A DNA stretch of 64,000 nt, from NCBI GenBank assembly GCA_951802425.1, contig OX637805.1, forward strand, positions 186,001 to 250,000. The letters run 5' to 3'. The notes below the pieces were generated by a model. It saw nothing but the letters and a program-made list of their open reading frames with translations, ran no database searches and was not told where the DNA came from. This document shows, in pieces, positions 23,430 to 34,929 of this stretch. How positions within the stretch are numbered: the stretch's first letter is position 1; every line of letters starts with the position of its first letter. The stretch comes from Clavaria fumosa (lineage: Eukaryota > Basidiomycota > Agaricomycetes > Agaricales > Clavariaceae). The translations under genes were made by a program, and so were the position numbers.

Positions 23430-24711
23430 ATGTAGAAACCACGTGTCCTTCACGAACACCTTGGCCTTCGTTTGAACATCGTAAGCGATAAACATCCGAG
23501 TACACCGACTGGTAGGAGAAGCGTTGCGCATTGAAGTTGGCATGGGTCCTATATAATAATGAACACCTTCATTCGTAGTACTGTGCACTGCAAGCTTCAA
23601 CAGAGGAACATGGGCCTCGAGCTTGAGGACACGCCGAGCTACAGACGCCTCTGATTCTGAAGGTCTCCGGACTGAGTCGTCACTTCCCCGTAATTTAGGC
23701 TTGAGCAGGTTATATTGCCAAAAGAATTCCACCAGAATAGAATGGGAATCGCAATAAGGAAAGGCCTCCATTACGACTGCACCCGCTCGATCCCAACGTA
23801 TAAGTCTCGCATGGTCCTTGATGATGAGAATCGAAAAGATGTGAGTGTGAAACTGGGTGGCAAGTTGCACAACCGCATATGAAATCAGTTGGTTCCTTGT
23901 GTCTTTGCCTTGGGAGGTATCTCACTTGAAGCAATGCGTGATATCATCATCAAAAGCATTGTCTCCTCTTACAATTTTGACCTTGACATGAAACTCCATT
24001 AATGAGAAATCGGTTGGCCAACTTAGCTTCACCTGTTTTCTGTAGACCCCGATATCAGGTTTGAGCGACCCAAGCTCCAAGCGATCCGCATTGGTGTCTG
24101 GATGAGCAAATGTCTCAACGAGTTTGAGTCTCTCGCATGAGGGTTGAATGGCACTGATCTGCACACCACGGTGTCAACCCAAATAAAATAATGAAAATGT
24201 CACTGAAAATAGTACCAGATGGTTGTACATGTCTATTTCGTCCTCCATGGCTACTGCATCCTTCAATGAGCGCAGTTGTGCCTTTGATATTGGATGATAG
24301 TCAGGAGAGGGCGAGAATTCACTCAAGAATTTATCGGCAGGCATAGGCCCAAGGAACTTTCCTCACATTTCGAGACCCAATCTCTGAACCCGGGGATCTC
24401 TCATGATATGTTGGGAGGTGAATGCGACTGTACTAGACATTGTATGAGAGAGTGGTGTGCTCTGGATTGCAGAGACATCCGTGGTCCATGTAGTTTGGGG
24501 AACAGGTGTGTTTGAACCAGAGGCGGCAGCGAAGTTGTTTATGACAGGTGAAAGCGGGGGGGCGGACATGTGTTTTGTGGTTTGTCCAGGACGTCTACGC
24601 TTTTGCTTGGTGGGAGGTGTGGCTAATGCAGAGGACGTTGCTGCAATCTGAGCAAAGCAATGAGTCATTTCGAGGGGAGAGCCTGCAATGCTCCTGCAAT
24701 GCTTTGATGGC
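23430..24711 (-). pseudogene. FunK1 kinase, N-terminal half (split gene)
   Basis: Upstream half of the FunK1 gene. In order on the minus strand: a Ser/Thr-rich lead-in with KQKRRRPGQ, KFLGPMPADKFLSEFSPSPD, a spliced intron ending near 24142, SLKPDIGVYRK and TDFSLMEFHVKVK. Then follow HTHIFSILIIKDHARLIRWD and AGAVVMEAFPY, the characteristic FunK1 N-terminal lobe, and last KAKVFVKDTW. Two in-frame TGA codons, 24363-24365 and 23922-23924, sit where a sense codon is expected; both could derive from CGA. The MULE cuts the 5' side at 24711 and the pogo-like element the 3' side, so the gene is dead. Confidence 0.85.
24703..24711. repeat. MULE target-site duplication, left
   Basis: TTTGATGGC, repeated exactly at 27844-27852 directly outside the MULE ends; 9 bp is typical for Mutator-like elements. 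Confidence 0.8.
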
Positions 24712-27700
24712 AGTTGGGGACTTTCTGCCCCCAACTAGAGTCACCTCACGGTCATGTGATACGGACCAAACACAACCGGCGGGCGCATATTTTCATAAAA
24801 TAAATAATAAATAACTATCATTCAAGTTATGTAAGATAAATAATAAATAACTATCATTCACGTTATGTAAGCATTCAGTCAGTACCAAAGTGGGAGTCTA
24901 GCAAAAAATATCTATTTAGGCTGACAGCAGGGGATGCGAATGACAAGTTTGGCGGGTATGGCGGGTATGGCAGGTATGGTGGGAATGGCGGGAGCGGGGG
25001 TGTTAATGGGTTTGGCGGGTATGGGGGGAATGGCGGGAGTGGGGGTGTTAATGACAAGTTTGGCAGGTATGGGGGGAATGGCGGGAGTGGGGGTGTTCTC
25101 ATCAGACTGGGCAGTCCTCACAACTCTTGTGTCAGGCTTTGCTCTCTTCCCGCTTCTCTCTCCGCCGCTGTATGGGTCCGTTTGGCCCTTCCGCTTCGTT
25201 TTCGGCTTTGCAATCATCACTGCAGCAGTCTCCGGCCAGGAGTGCTGATTTGGGGCAATTGACACCTTCTTCAGTAGTGGTGCCTTGGCATGGTCAAGCT
25301 GTGCCTCCAAATCGAGTAAAGCAGGCATCAGATGATGCACTTGATTCTCACGGGAAGCGGAGTCCAGAATCTTGCAACCAATCCGTGTGAGGTGACAGCT
25401 GTCAATATTGACAGCAACTTCCGAAAATGGATAGATATTCGCTTGCTCGTGGGAACTGTCATGTGCGGTCAATTGGCCCGCATTCTTGACTCTGGTGGGA
25501 AATGGGATGGTTGCACAGGCCTCCAGATAGTAGTTCTGGATGGCAGTAAGGTGCTTGCAGAAAGAAATTAATGGCCAACTTGGGCAGTCACACACGCCAG
25601 CCTTGAGGTCAACTTTGAACCAATGCTGAGGGTTGTGCTGCGAGCGAACATGGAAATTAATGGCATTGATGTCCCTGATGTCCAATCGCGGGATCTCCTT
25701 GGCACTTTTCTCGACTTCGGCCCAGCACTGGGCTTCCAAATTAGCACCATCAAAGCCGAAGGCCTGCTGGCGATGCCTGGCAACAAAATAGGGGATCGCC
25801 CTACGAGTGAGTATGTAGATGAGGTGGTCGACACGCCGATTCTGCTTGTGCTGCAAGAACTTTCCCTTCAGGAGATGGTGCCAGCTGAGAATACACATTT
25901 TAATTGGTTTCTTTCTTATAAAATATTCCACCTACGCCTCAACGAGCATATTTGTGTCACCTAATTCAAGCACAGACCGATCTCTATGGTTGACTGCTGA
26001 CCACAAATTCCGCTCAGCCCACCAATCGGTCTCAAGGTACCGAATGACAGATGCTGGTGCCACGTGCTTGATTGCTTCCCACTGCGCATCAAAAGCCACC
26101 TGATCAGTGATCCGGACCCAGGCCTTAAGGAGCAACCAAAGTTCTGGGTGCTGTAAGGTAACAAAGTGCTGTTGCCAGGCATGCAGCACATGCCACCAGC
26201 ACAGAAGTAGCTGGGACTCAGGATACACCACCTGAATTGAATTCATCTGCGTGCGATCCTTGTCTGACATGATACGCCTTGGTTTTATCTCGGGGCTCTC
26301 AATTTGGACTGCATGTAATAGGAAAGTGATCATTTCCTGATGCGCATTTGATGAGATCATCCAGGCGATTGGCATGCCTGACGTTTGGTAAGCAAGGAAA
26401 AAGTATTTTTGAGATTACTCACCATGGCCCCAATCGTCTCGGATAATTAATGTGAAGAGGCTGACATTTTCATAGTGAGTGGTATTGTGTGTTGCGTCTA
26501 TGCCCAAAAATGAATTTCCGAAGTCCCTAAATTTTTTTCTCTGATATTCTGTCTGAATTATCATAACAAATGTATCCCTAGCCAAAGCAGAGCCAAGGGG
26601 AGGCAGATCACAGCTCATCTTGAAGGCAAGAAGAGCGCCCTCCTCTCGAAGCCATGTTGCCCACACAAAGATGGACGGCCCGTCCTGGGGATTGAGCCGA
26701 ATCTCATGCGCTTCCATCTCCCTCTTGGGAAATGTTGAGGACCCTTGATGGATTCGTGGGAATGGTCACATGCACCTCAATCTGGCGAATATCCTGTGCC
26801 ATCACAAATTCATCCTGCCTCGCATTCCCTTTGGTGATTGGCTGCTCACTGCGGATGGTCTCGATCTGGGAACACATGAGTAAGCAGTTAATTTTAGCAC
26901 AACTAAATACTGACGATGCGATCATTGTCTACACCCAATCGCAGCATTTCCGCAATCTTATCTCGGACCTCCTTTGACAGCCATGTGAATTTCAGATTCT
27001 CATCCCCTATTTCATGGGTATGCCCTTCGCTATACATGCCGAGAACCTCCTTCGTATTTGGGTAAGTCTTGGCAGTGAGACGGCAGGGGCACCCGGTCTT
27101 CTTTGAAAGAATATGACGCTTCCAATCTGGGTGCTTGGCGATATAGGCTTTTGCTGAGCCTCCCCCCTGCCGAGAACACACAAATTCGTGCCATTCGCAC
27201 CAGGGTTGGCCAAGGTCAGCCATGCGTTTGTTTTTCCGGACAAATTGAATTCCCTGGTTGCGCTGCTTGGCATCGAGCCAGTACTGAAATTCTTCCCACG
27301 TGTGCCAGTGCAAAGTATAGTTGTTAGGATCGCTTATGTAAGCCATCCCAAAGTGCAGTTGTGGAGAAACTGGGGAGGGTTGTTGGAAGGTCACATGACC
27401 TGTGGCTGTGGTCAGATTACATAATCATAAGATCACATGACCTGGGCCTGGGCGCATCACGTGATCCGAGAGGTCCGAGCGTGGGAACGCCGGCAAATGC
27501 CGAAGCATTCGCTATATATACTACGTCTTTTCCATTCTTGTACCCTTTTCCCCTTATCTTAGTATTGTCATCATGACCTTACGCTTAAGTTGTGTGAGAC
27601 CCAGTCTGATAATAGTGATGAACGCGATCAGAAATGAAGCTGCCCCTTGTTGCAGGGGAGCGAGAATTTGTGCTGGCCTGGTCCATGTCGAGCTGGTGCG

Positions 27701-27843
27701 CGTCCACACAAGCTCATGTGCACCATTCATTCACCAAATGCAAATTGTATTATTATTGAAATATTTATTTATTTGTTTGGTCTTTGACGTGACTTTGACG
27801 TGACTGTGACGTGACTCTAGTTGGGGGCGGAAAGTCAAAACCT
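24712..27843 (-). mobile_element. Mutator-like element (MULE), 3.1 kb
   Basis: Bounded by an exact 9-bp direct repeat and by imperfect terminal inverted repeats. The left end, 24719-24755, has GACTTTCTGCCCCCAACTAG and the right end, 27800-27836, its complement CTAGTTGGGGGCGGAAAGTC, one base different. It carries one minus-strand transposase gene. A 36-bp direct duplication (24799-24834, 24836-24871) lies downstream of the gene. Insertion is in the 5' part of the FunK1 gene, whose reading continues on the far side at 27853. Confidence 0.85.
24912..27346 (-). CDS. MULE transposase (FAR1-type, MULE core, SWIM finger)
   Basis: Start ATG at 27346 is chosen because the related copy at 30215 begins with the same codons (MAYISDPN). 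Exons follow with introns 26866-26914, 26378-26422 and 25885-25935 (45-51 nt, GT-AG). The N-terminus has a FAR1-like C-C-H-H segment (GCPCRLTAKTYPNTKEV, GHTHEIG). The MULE core shows FLGIDATHN, IMSDKDRTQ and NMLVEAWHH (D, D, E). A SWIM zinc finger (CDCPSWPLISFCKH) follows, and the tail has Pro-rich TPTPAIPPIPAK repeats. The only defect found is a frameshift near 26745, before the catalytic core; it could be real or a sequencing error. Role: cut-and-paste transposition. Confidence 0.85.
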
Positions 27844-27962
27844 TTTGATGGCTGTGTGACGTGACATGCCAGCATACCCTCGTGATGCCACACCCACAGC
27901 TGCACAGTTGGGGTTGGATAAGCACGCGAGTCCAAGCTCAATGGGTGACTACTGTGTTTCAC
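27844..27962 (-). pseudogene. FunK1 5' part beyond the MULE
   Basis: After the right-hand copy of the 9-bp repeat (27844-27852) an open minus-strand frame continues in phase with the FunK1 frame on the other side of the MULE. It has a possible ATG at 27962. No domain is visible in this short stretch, so its membership in the gene rests on the target duplication and frame. Confidence 0.5.
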
Positions 27963-28480
27963 ATCCGGGTTACCGACTCCTGGCCAGCACCATCACTCTC
28001 GCATTCACAATAGGAACTTCATTGTATCAGATTCAAAACATTGACTCTTGTGTGTTCCCTTGCTTGTCAAGGGTTCTTTATTCAACTACCCCTGTCCGAC
28101 AGAACAAATAAAGTTTATTGTTTCATGTATTGAATTGGTATTTTGTTTTCTCACAGATACCTTGTCTAGTGTTGGAAGCAGGTCTGGGACCTGGTTCACT
28201 GGGCAAATTTACCCAGTAGTGGGCAACAGTCAAATTCACCCCAATAAATTTCCATAAATTTACTGTACAGTCACATGTGTGTAGTCATGTGTTTTTCCCC
28301 CATGACCTTTCCTATTTGACACAAATTTACTGGGTGAAATTGAGTGAAATTGGGTGAAATTGGGTGAAATTGGGTGAAATTGGGTGAAATTGAGCTCCAC
28401 TACCATGTTTCCCATTCAGATTCCTTCGGTATAACCAGTTGGTGAGACTGAGGCATTTTCAGTTGGATGTTTTTGGCTTT
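27963..28480. other. Intergenic, with GGGTGAAATT microsatellite
   Basis: No gene supported. 28334-28391 has five or six direct copies of an 11-bp unit, GGGTGAAATTG. Confidence 0.6.
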
Positions 28481-28829
28481 GATCACAGTAATTTGTGGCT
28501 TGTCTGCAAAAGGACATCCAAAAGGGCTGCCGATTGAAGGTCTATGTGTTCAGGTGTGTAGGGCTGTGCAACTTTGTGCAGGAAAAAGAAAAAAGGCAAG
28601 GTCTTGGCACTGTAAGTAAGATTGGAGAAGGAAGGTGGGGCCTGTGAACTGCATAACAAGACAAGAGTGCAAGTCAAAATTCTCGGACAAATGGTTTTCC
28701 CAAAGATTTCACAATGACGCATATCCACAATATAATTTACAGCATACCTCATACACAAAGTGAAATTTACACAGGATTGTACTTGATCATGCTCAAAATA
28801 CACTGTCAAGCAACTATACAGAAGACAGA

Positions 28830-29990
28830 ATTCTTACTTCTGTCTCAGGAACCACCCTTCCTCTACACTCTTCAAAATTTCACATTGAAGCTCCTTGCAG
28901 AGATTTGTGACCTCAGAATGCTTCCACAGATTGTCAATGCTCAGCTCAAAACCCGAGCCATTCTGTGAAACAACAAATAAAGAGGAAATCAAAGCAAGAC
29001 ATCTGGGTCTTACCAGAACCACATCCCACAGTTTCTTGTCCTCCATTATCCAAAGCCTTCCAAAATGAATCATATAGATACCACAATCATCTCCATTGCT
29101 TTGCTTGATAACCTTTAAGTAAGCAACATGAGGAACTGGATAATGAGGCTGTCAAGAGTTTATGCCAACCTTTGGGTAGATGACTTTGGGTTGTTTGATA
29201 GATGCTAGCCCTTGGATCTTCTTAACATATTGGAAGATGCTCATGATTGCTGCCTCATCTTCAGAAGGCATTTTATCATAAAGGCTGTCAAGGACAACTA
29301 CAAAACTGTGATGTTGTCTGTTATTCTACACCAATACCAGCAACAGAGAACTCACCATCCCTCAAGATTTCCTTCCATGATGCTTTGGTAGGTGTTAACG
29401 ATGACTAATAAATACCAATGTTTCCTGGCACAATTATATTAATGAGGAAGAGGAGCAAAAAATGCATAGAATCACTTGCCTTTTGTCATTAAAGGCTGGA
29501 ATGATCCAAAACATAAACCTAGGTGTGAGTTCTGGTATCCATCTGGAAGCATTCTCTGCACTGTCATTTCTGCTCCAGGCTCATTAGCTGAGACTAATTA
29601 GAGCAATAAAATATTCACCACAGTTTGGTAAGGAAAAATGAGCTGGCTAACCAGAAGGACACCATAGCAGAGCCATTTTGCATCTGAACATCAGCCACTG
29701 TCTTACTACTTGACATTCATTTATCAGCAGGGCTGCTGGCAAGGGACGGATGCCTACCGCAGAGCAAAGTCAACAATGTGGTCATTGATCCAGCAACCTT
29801 GTTCCAGTTTCTCGAGGTCACTTAATTCCATCTCAAAATCACCTGCAATCATTGTTTGAGCTGGGATACTATGATTAATGAGAATATAAAACATATAAAA
29901 CAGTAAATTGAATGTTTATTTACATTGAAGAGTTGTCCCCTTCCCAAATGGCTGTTGATTGTTCAGCCCTTAAGACATCAATCTGATTCA
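28830..29990 (-). CDS. Ulp1-like (C48) cysteine protease gene
   Basis: Exons on the minus strand spell a Ulp1/SENP-type domain, which removes SUMO or related modifiers. In order: ELSDLEKLEQGCWINDHIVD (near 29850-29760, the dL-x-x-W-L-N-D segment), HWYLLVIV with the catalytic His at 29418-29420, FVVVLDSLYD with Asp at 29287-29289, and KQSNGDDCGIYMIHFG with Cys at 29083-29085. Short introns separate these, for example one with its donor at 29757 and another near 28968-29016. The 3' end is uncertain; frames to 28483 may belong. Such genes occur both as cellular SUMO proteases and as transposon cargo. No stop falls in the catalytic exons. Confidence 0.7.
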
Positions 29991-30019
29991 GCACTATCCT
30001 GATGAGAAACTAATAAACT

Positions 30020-30240
30020 TACAAAGTAGTAAAAGTGAAAGTACTTATAGTGAGAGCCCCGGGACTTGCCAGAGTTCCCACGCTTGGACCTCTCGAGTCA
30101 CGTGACTTGCCCAATGCGGAAGTCAGGTGACTTTCCGATTATGTAATCTTCCACCACAGGTCATGTGACCTCTCAACAGCCCCCTCCAATACCTCCACAA
30201 ATGTCCTTATCTGGATGGCTTAGGTAAGCAATCCTAAAAT
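30020..30240 (+). mobile_element. MULE 5'-end fragment
   Basis: About 220 bp is homologous to the reverse complement of 27325-27540, that is, the promoter and first codons of the MULE transposase, including TTCCCACGC and GGTCATGTGACCT blocks. At 30215 the ATG is kept, but the third codon is TAG. The rest of this second MULE copy is absent; a gypsy 3' end follows directly. Confidence 0.75.
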
Positions 30241-30251
30241 CTACCCCCCCC

Positions 30252-33200
30252 TTAAGGCTGGGCATCTCAGCCAGCTAACTTCGCCTTGTCTGGGTGTTGC
30301 CTGAAGAAGTCCTGAAGCACCAATGTTACATTAGTGAGGTTTCAGCAAGGCTCCCAAGTATTCTCCTCCACTGGGTATCCCAGCCACTTCACCAAGTACT
30401 TCACCCCATGCCCAACCTTCTTGACATCGAGGATTGCCTCAACCTCATACTCCAGGTGGTCATCTTCAATTGTCGCAGGAGGGGGTGGGGGAGGATTCTG
30501 AGAAGGGAAAGAGGGAGGGACATATGGAGTCAACAACAACTCGTTGAAGACCCGGTGGATTCACCAGGCCCGGGGAAGTGTGAGCCAGTACCCTGCAGGC
30601 CCCACCTTCTCCTTGATCGCAAAGGGTCCTGCACGTTTGTTGTCCAGCTTCTTGGAGGGGCGGTCCATCTTCAAGTTCCGCATATCCAGCCAGACCAAGT
30701 CCCCCTTGGAATACTCTCGACTCAGGCGCTTCCCCACATCATAGCTCCTCTTCATCGCAGCCACCGCTTTCTCCATTGCCTCCTTGGCTGCTCTTCGTGA
30801 CTCCGTGAGCTTGGCCAACCACTCATCTGCTGCCAGGTTCACTTCTGTGGGTGGGCAGATCCCCCCATTCCATGGGTGCCTCCCATACTCCAGGAAGAAT
30901 GGAGTCTGCCCAGTCACTGAGTGCTCACGGTTGTTGAGCACAAATTCTGCTGTAGACAACCACTCTGCCCAATCATCCTGAAGATGGTCAACATAGGTGC
31001 GGAGGTACACCTCAATCTCCTGGTTCACTCACTCTGTCTGTCCATCGGTCTGTGGGTGGAAAGCAGTGCTCAGGTTCGCCTTGATCCCGACCATGGCATA
31101 GAACTCCTTCATGAAATGAGACACAAACTGGGGCCCTCGGTCACTTATGATTTTATGGGGGATCCCATGGTCACGGAACACTCGGTGTCGGAGAATCCAT
31201 GCTGCACCAAGTCCAGTGAGGTCAACCCCAATCCCTTCAATCAATGTCCACTTCGTGAACTTGTCGACAATGATGAGGATGGCATTGTGTCCATGTGAGA
31301 GGGGGAGGGGACCAACAATGTCCCAGGAGATGACTGACCAGGGGCCCTCCGGGACAGGGTGTGGGTGGAGCGGGGCCACGCGTTTTGTACGGTTGGGCTT
31401 CACTCACTGGCAAGTTTCACACCCTCTAACATAGTGATCAGCATCTTTCATCCACCAGTAAACCTTCAGCAGTGCTGCTCTCAACTTCCGTGGCCCAGGA
31501 TGCCCTGCAGTGGGAAGATCATGCTCATACTTGAGGACTGCCTCGTGGGCCTCCTCTGGTACCCACGTGATCCCTCCCTTTCACCAGAGTCCCATTCTGT
31601 CTCGCATCCCCTCATCATCAAGCCCCTCAGGCTTCTGTACATGCACTGCGCTATTTTTCTGGAGTAGCGTCTCCATCTCCAATGTGAACGACGTGCGGAT
31701 CTCCGCCTCTGGGAAGACCTGCACCGGGGCATCCTCCTCCACTGCTTCTCCATAGTCCAGTCTCCGTGACAGTGCATCCACCTTTGTGTTTGACTTCCCG
31801 GTGCAGTACTTTATCTCAAAGTCAAAGCACTGGAGCTCTCCCACCCATCGGACCTGCCTCGGCTTCAACTTCTGAGGCTTCCGGAAGTACTGGAGATTCG
31901 CATGATCCATCCAGATCTCGATTGTCTCATCTGCTCCAATAAGGTAAGCCCGCCACTCACGCATCGCCCGAATCACTGCCAAGAACTCCTTGTCATACAC
32001 ATCGTAGTTCTTCTCAGCTGCAGTGAGAGCCTTGGAGATATAGTCTACAACTCTCCAAGTCCCATCCTCCTGCTGCTGTGAAAGCACTCCACCAGTTGCC
32101 AAGTTACTCGCATCTGTTTCTACCTTCCATCTCCCTTTGTCCTGTGGTAGAGCCAGGACAGGGGCCAATACAAGTGCCATACAGAGATCTTGGAAGGCTG
32201 CTTCCTCCTCCTCCTCCCATTTCCATGGAACCTTCCCAGTCAGCCAGAATAAGGGTTTCGCTCAGGTGGAGAGTTTCGGAATGTGATGCCAGAGGTAGTT
32301 TAACAGTCCATTAAACTTTTGTACATCCTTCACATTTCGGGGGCGTGGCCAGTTACGGATTGCCACCCCTTTAGCTGGGTCATGTTCCAAACAATTGTGG
32401 GAGATCTTCATACCCAGGAAAATGACCTCGCTCTTTTCAAACTCGCATTTACTGAGTCTGAGGCAGAGTCTGTACTTCTCAAACCTTTTGAAAACCTGAT
32501 CCATCCAATACCGGTGCATCGCCAAGTCCGCTGCAAACACTAGCACATTGTCGACATAGACACGGACATGTCCTCCTGCAATCTCATCTCGCAATACATG
32601 GTTCATGAAGTGCTGGAAAGTGGACAGGGCATTCTGCAGTCCAGGCCACATGACTGCTGGCTCGAAGAGTCCTTGTGGTGTTAGGAAAGCACATCTGTCC
32701 TGGTGCTCTGCCCAGATCTGCATGGATGGAAATCCTCCCTTGACATTGGTCTTGGAGAAGATAGTTGCGCTCTTAAGCACATCCATGGTGTCTCGGATAC
32801 GGGGGAGGGGGTACTGGTCTTTGATCAGGTGCGCATTTAGAGCTGAGTAGTCGACTATGGGCCATAGCTTATCCTTCTCATGTTTGAAGAAGAAAGGGCT
32901 TTCATACGGGGATTTTGAGGGTCGAATATGTCCAGAGACCAGCTGCTCATCCACCCATCGGTTCATCTCCACCATCTCATCTCACGACAAGGAATATAGC
33001 TTAGTGGAGAGGTGCCCAGGGTCCTTCTTGAACTCAATCTTAATATTGAAGTCTGGGCAGACTGGGGGGAGCTCATCCCATTTGGCTTCACTAAAGATGG
33101 AAGGGTAGAGGCGGGCCCAATCAGGGGTGGGGCCAGAGTTGGAAAAATGAGTGTCCGGAATACTGGCAGAGGCCAGGGTACTCGCTTTCGGGGGTGCAGG

Positions 33201-34559
33201 GGTTCGTGCAGGAGTCAGACGGTGGTGGGGGGATGAGGAGCAGGGGCTGGGGCAGCGGGTCAGCTTTACTTCAGCCTTCACCCAATCGATCTCAGGGTTA
33301 TGTCGCTTCAGCCAGTCATGCCCAAGGATCACCATGTGGGACTGAGTCTTCCCCAGCAGGAAATGGATCCGCTCCTGGTGGTCTCCAACCATCACTAGCA
33401 AGTCCATCCCATACTGGATTTTGCCATTCCTATTCTGTGTCCCATCCACGTTATACATCGTGATCGGGGTCTGCAGAGGAGATGGCTCCAGTCCCATTCT
33501 TTTCACCCACTCCAGGTCCATGAAGCAGTTGGTGCACCCTGAGTCAACAAGGGCCTTCGTCATAGCTGACTTGCCTGTGCTGAGAGCCTCCAAGTGCACC
33601 TGGATGGCTAGCTCTCGTCGTACACATTTCTCCACATTTGGCTGCACCATAGTTAGGCACTCTGCCGGTCTCACTTCCTTCTTTTCCTCAGCCCCAATTC
33701 GGGTATGTCTCCACTGCAAGATAGTGTATTTGGGTACACTTGCTGCGGGCACAGGGACGGAATGGGGGCTGGAATGGCTCTCCTCCTCAGCACAAGCCTG
33801 CCTCTCTCTCTCATATGGCTCCAATTTGGCTTGGAGCAACGCAATCTCTTTCTCGTATTCCTCCACAGCTTGGGGAACACTGGCTACTGCCCGGACTTGG
33901 GCTCTCAGGGCCTGTGGACGCATATCAGGAAGGGGGCAGAATCGGACAGCATGGCCAGTCTGGTGGCATCGGAAACAGCATCTCTCGGCAGCAGGGGCCC
34001 ATCCCTGGCCCATGGTCATGTCCAGAGGTCGCGCAGGGGTCGCGGCAGGTCGCAGTGTCCGTGTTGTGACTATCCTGTCCAGTTGCCTTTGCTGGGCATT
34101 GAGTCTCTCTGCCAGCCCTTTCCAATCTCTGTATGTTTCTGGCATCAGGGAGACACCATAGATTCTCTCCACCAACCTCCTACTCAGGTTTAGCTCCAGC
34201 CAATGGACTAGGATTCCTGAGTCCTTCTCTTCACTCATCTCTGCTTGTTGTATCAGTGTCACAAACTTCACAAAAAACTCCAGTGCTGACATGGCACCCT
34301 GTTTCAGTCTAGCAAGGTCTGCGAGGGCCGTCACTCAGCCATTCGGGGCATCAAAGGCCCGCTTCAGATCCTCCACAAACTTTACCCAGGTTCCGGCCTC
34401 TCTGTTACCCAGGATTTCTTCTGCTTTCATATTCGCCCACTCCGCGACAAATCCTTCTCCAGTAATTTTGCTTAAAGCAAATAGGACCTTTGCCAGGTCC
34501 ATAGCGTAGATGGTCAAGTTTGCCATTAACACACCGATAAGCATGTCTATGGGGTTCAC
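30252..34559 (-). pseudogene. Ty3/gypsy chromovirus gag-pol, one frame with nine TGA codons
   Basis: A single minus-strand frame runs through the element. Domains in order: gag with the zinc knuckle CFRCHQTGHAVRFC; protease with TKALVDSGCTNCF; RT, beginning at RPSKSPYESPFFF with VYVDNVLVFAADL in place of Y-x-D-D; RNase H with KVETDASNLATGG; integrase with WDIVGPL, SDRGPQFVS and HPQTDGQTE; then a chromodomain, YLVKWLGYPVEENTWEP. The terminal stop is TAA at 30252. The frame is broken only by TGA at 34335, 32982, 32262, 31581, 31404, 31029, 30561, 30342 and 30267 (lowest coordinate of each). No frameshift was found. The 5' gag is truncated near 34510 and no LTR pair is evident. Confidence 0.9.
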
Positions 34560-34900
34560 CCTATTTGAATTAACCTATGGGTATATGCCCCAGATGATGG
34601 CAGAGTTGCCAGACAACCTCTGGGCACAGCCCAGAGGAGTAAGGATGTTCGCAGAGAAGGCTGCACTCAACCTTTCAATGGCACATGACGTGATCATAGA
34701 AAGTTGCATCCACCAGATGTTTTATGCTAATCAGCATAGACAGGAAGAGCACCCATTTAGAGAGGGAGAATTAGTTTATTGGGCCTTACCCAATATGGTC
34801 ATGTAGACCGGAATTATCCACATACAAGTGTCATGAAAGCATCGTCCATACTATCAGGCCAGCAAATTTCAATCCTTTAACTTAAGAAACACCATGCAAA
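34510..34900 (+). pseudogene. Integrase C-terminal fragment of another gypsy element
   Basis: The plus-strand frame has MGFTLFELTYGYMPQMMAEL and HPFREGELVYWAL, the post-catalytic integrase region of chromoviruses. It stops at 34804 and degenerates afterwards. It abuts the truncated gag of the minus-strand gypsy element, forming a junction of two unrelated fragments. Confidence 0.75.
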
Positions 34901-34929
34901 TCAGGCAAACAAGGGGCTAAACCCCAGCT

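Noticed and set aside
30252..34559. TGA reassigned as a sense codon
   Set aside because: TGA is used as a normal stop in gag at 58414 and KDZ at 50211, so mutation of CGA is the simpler explanation.
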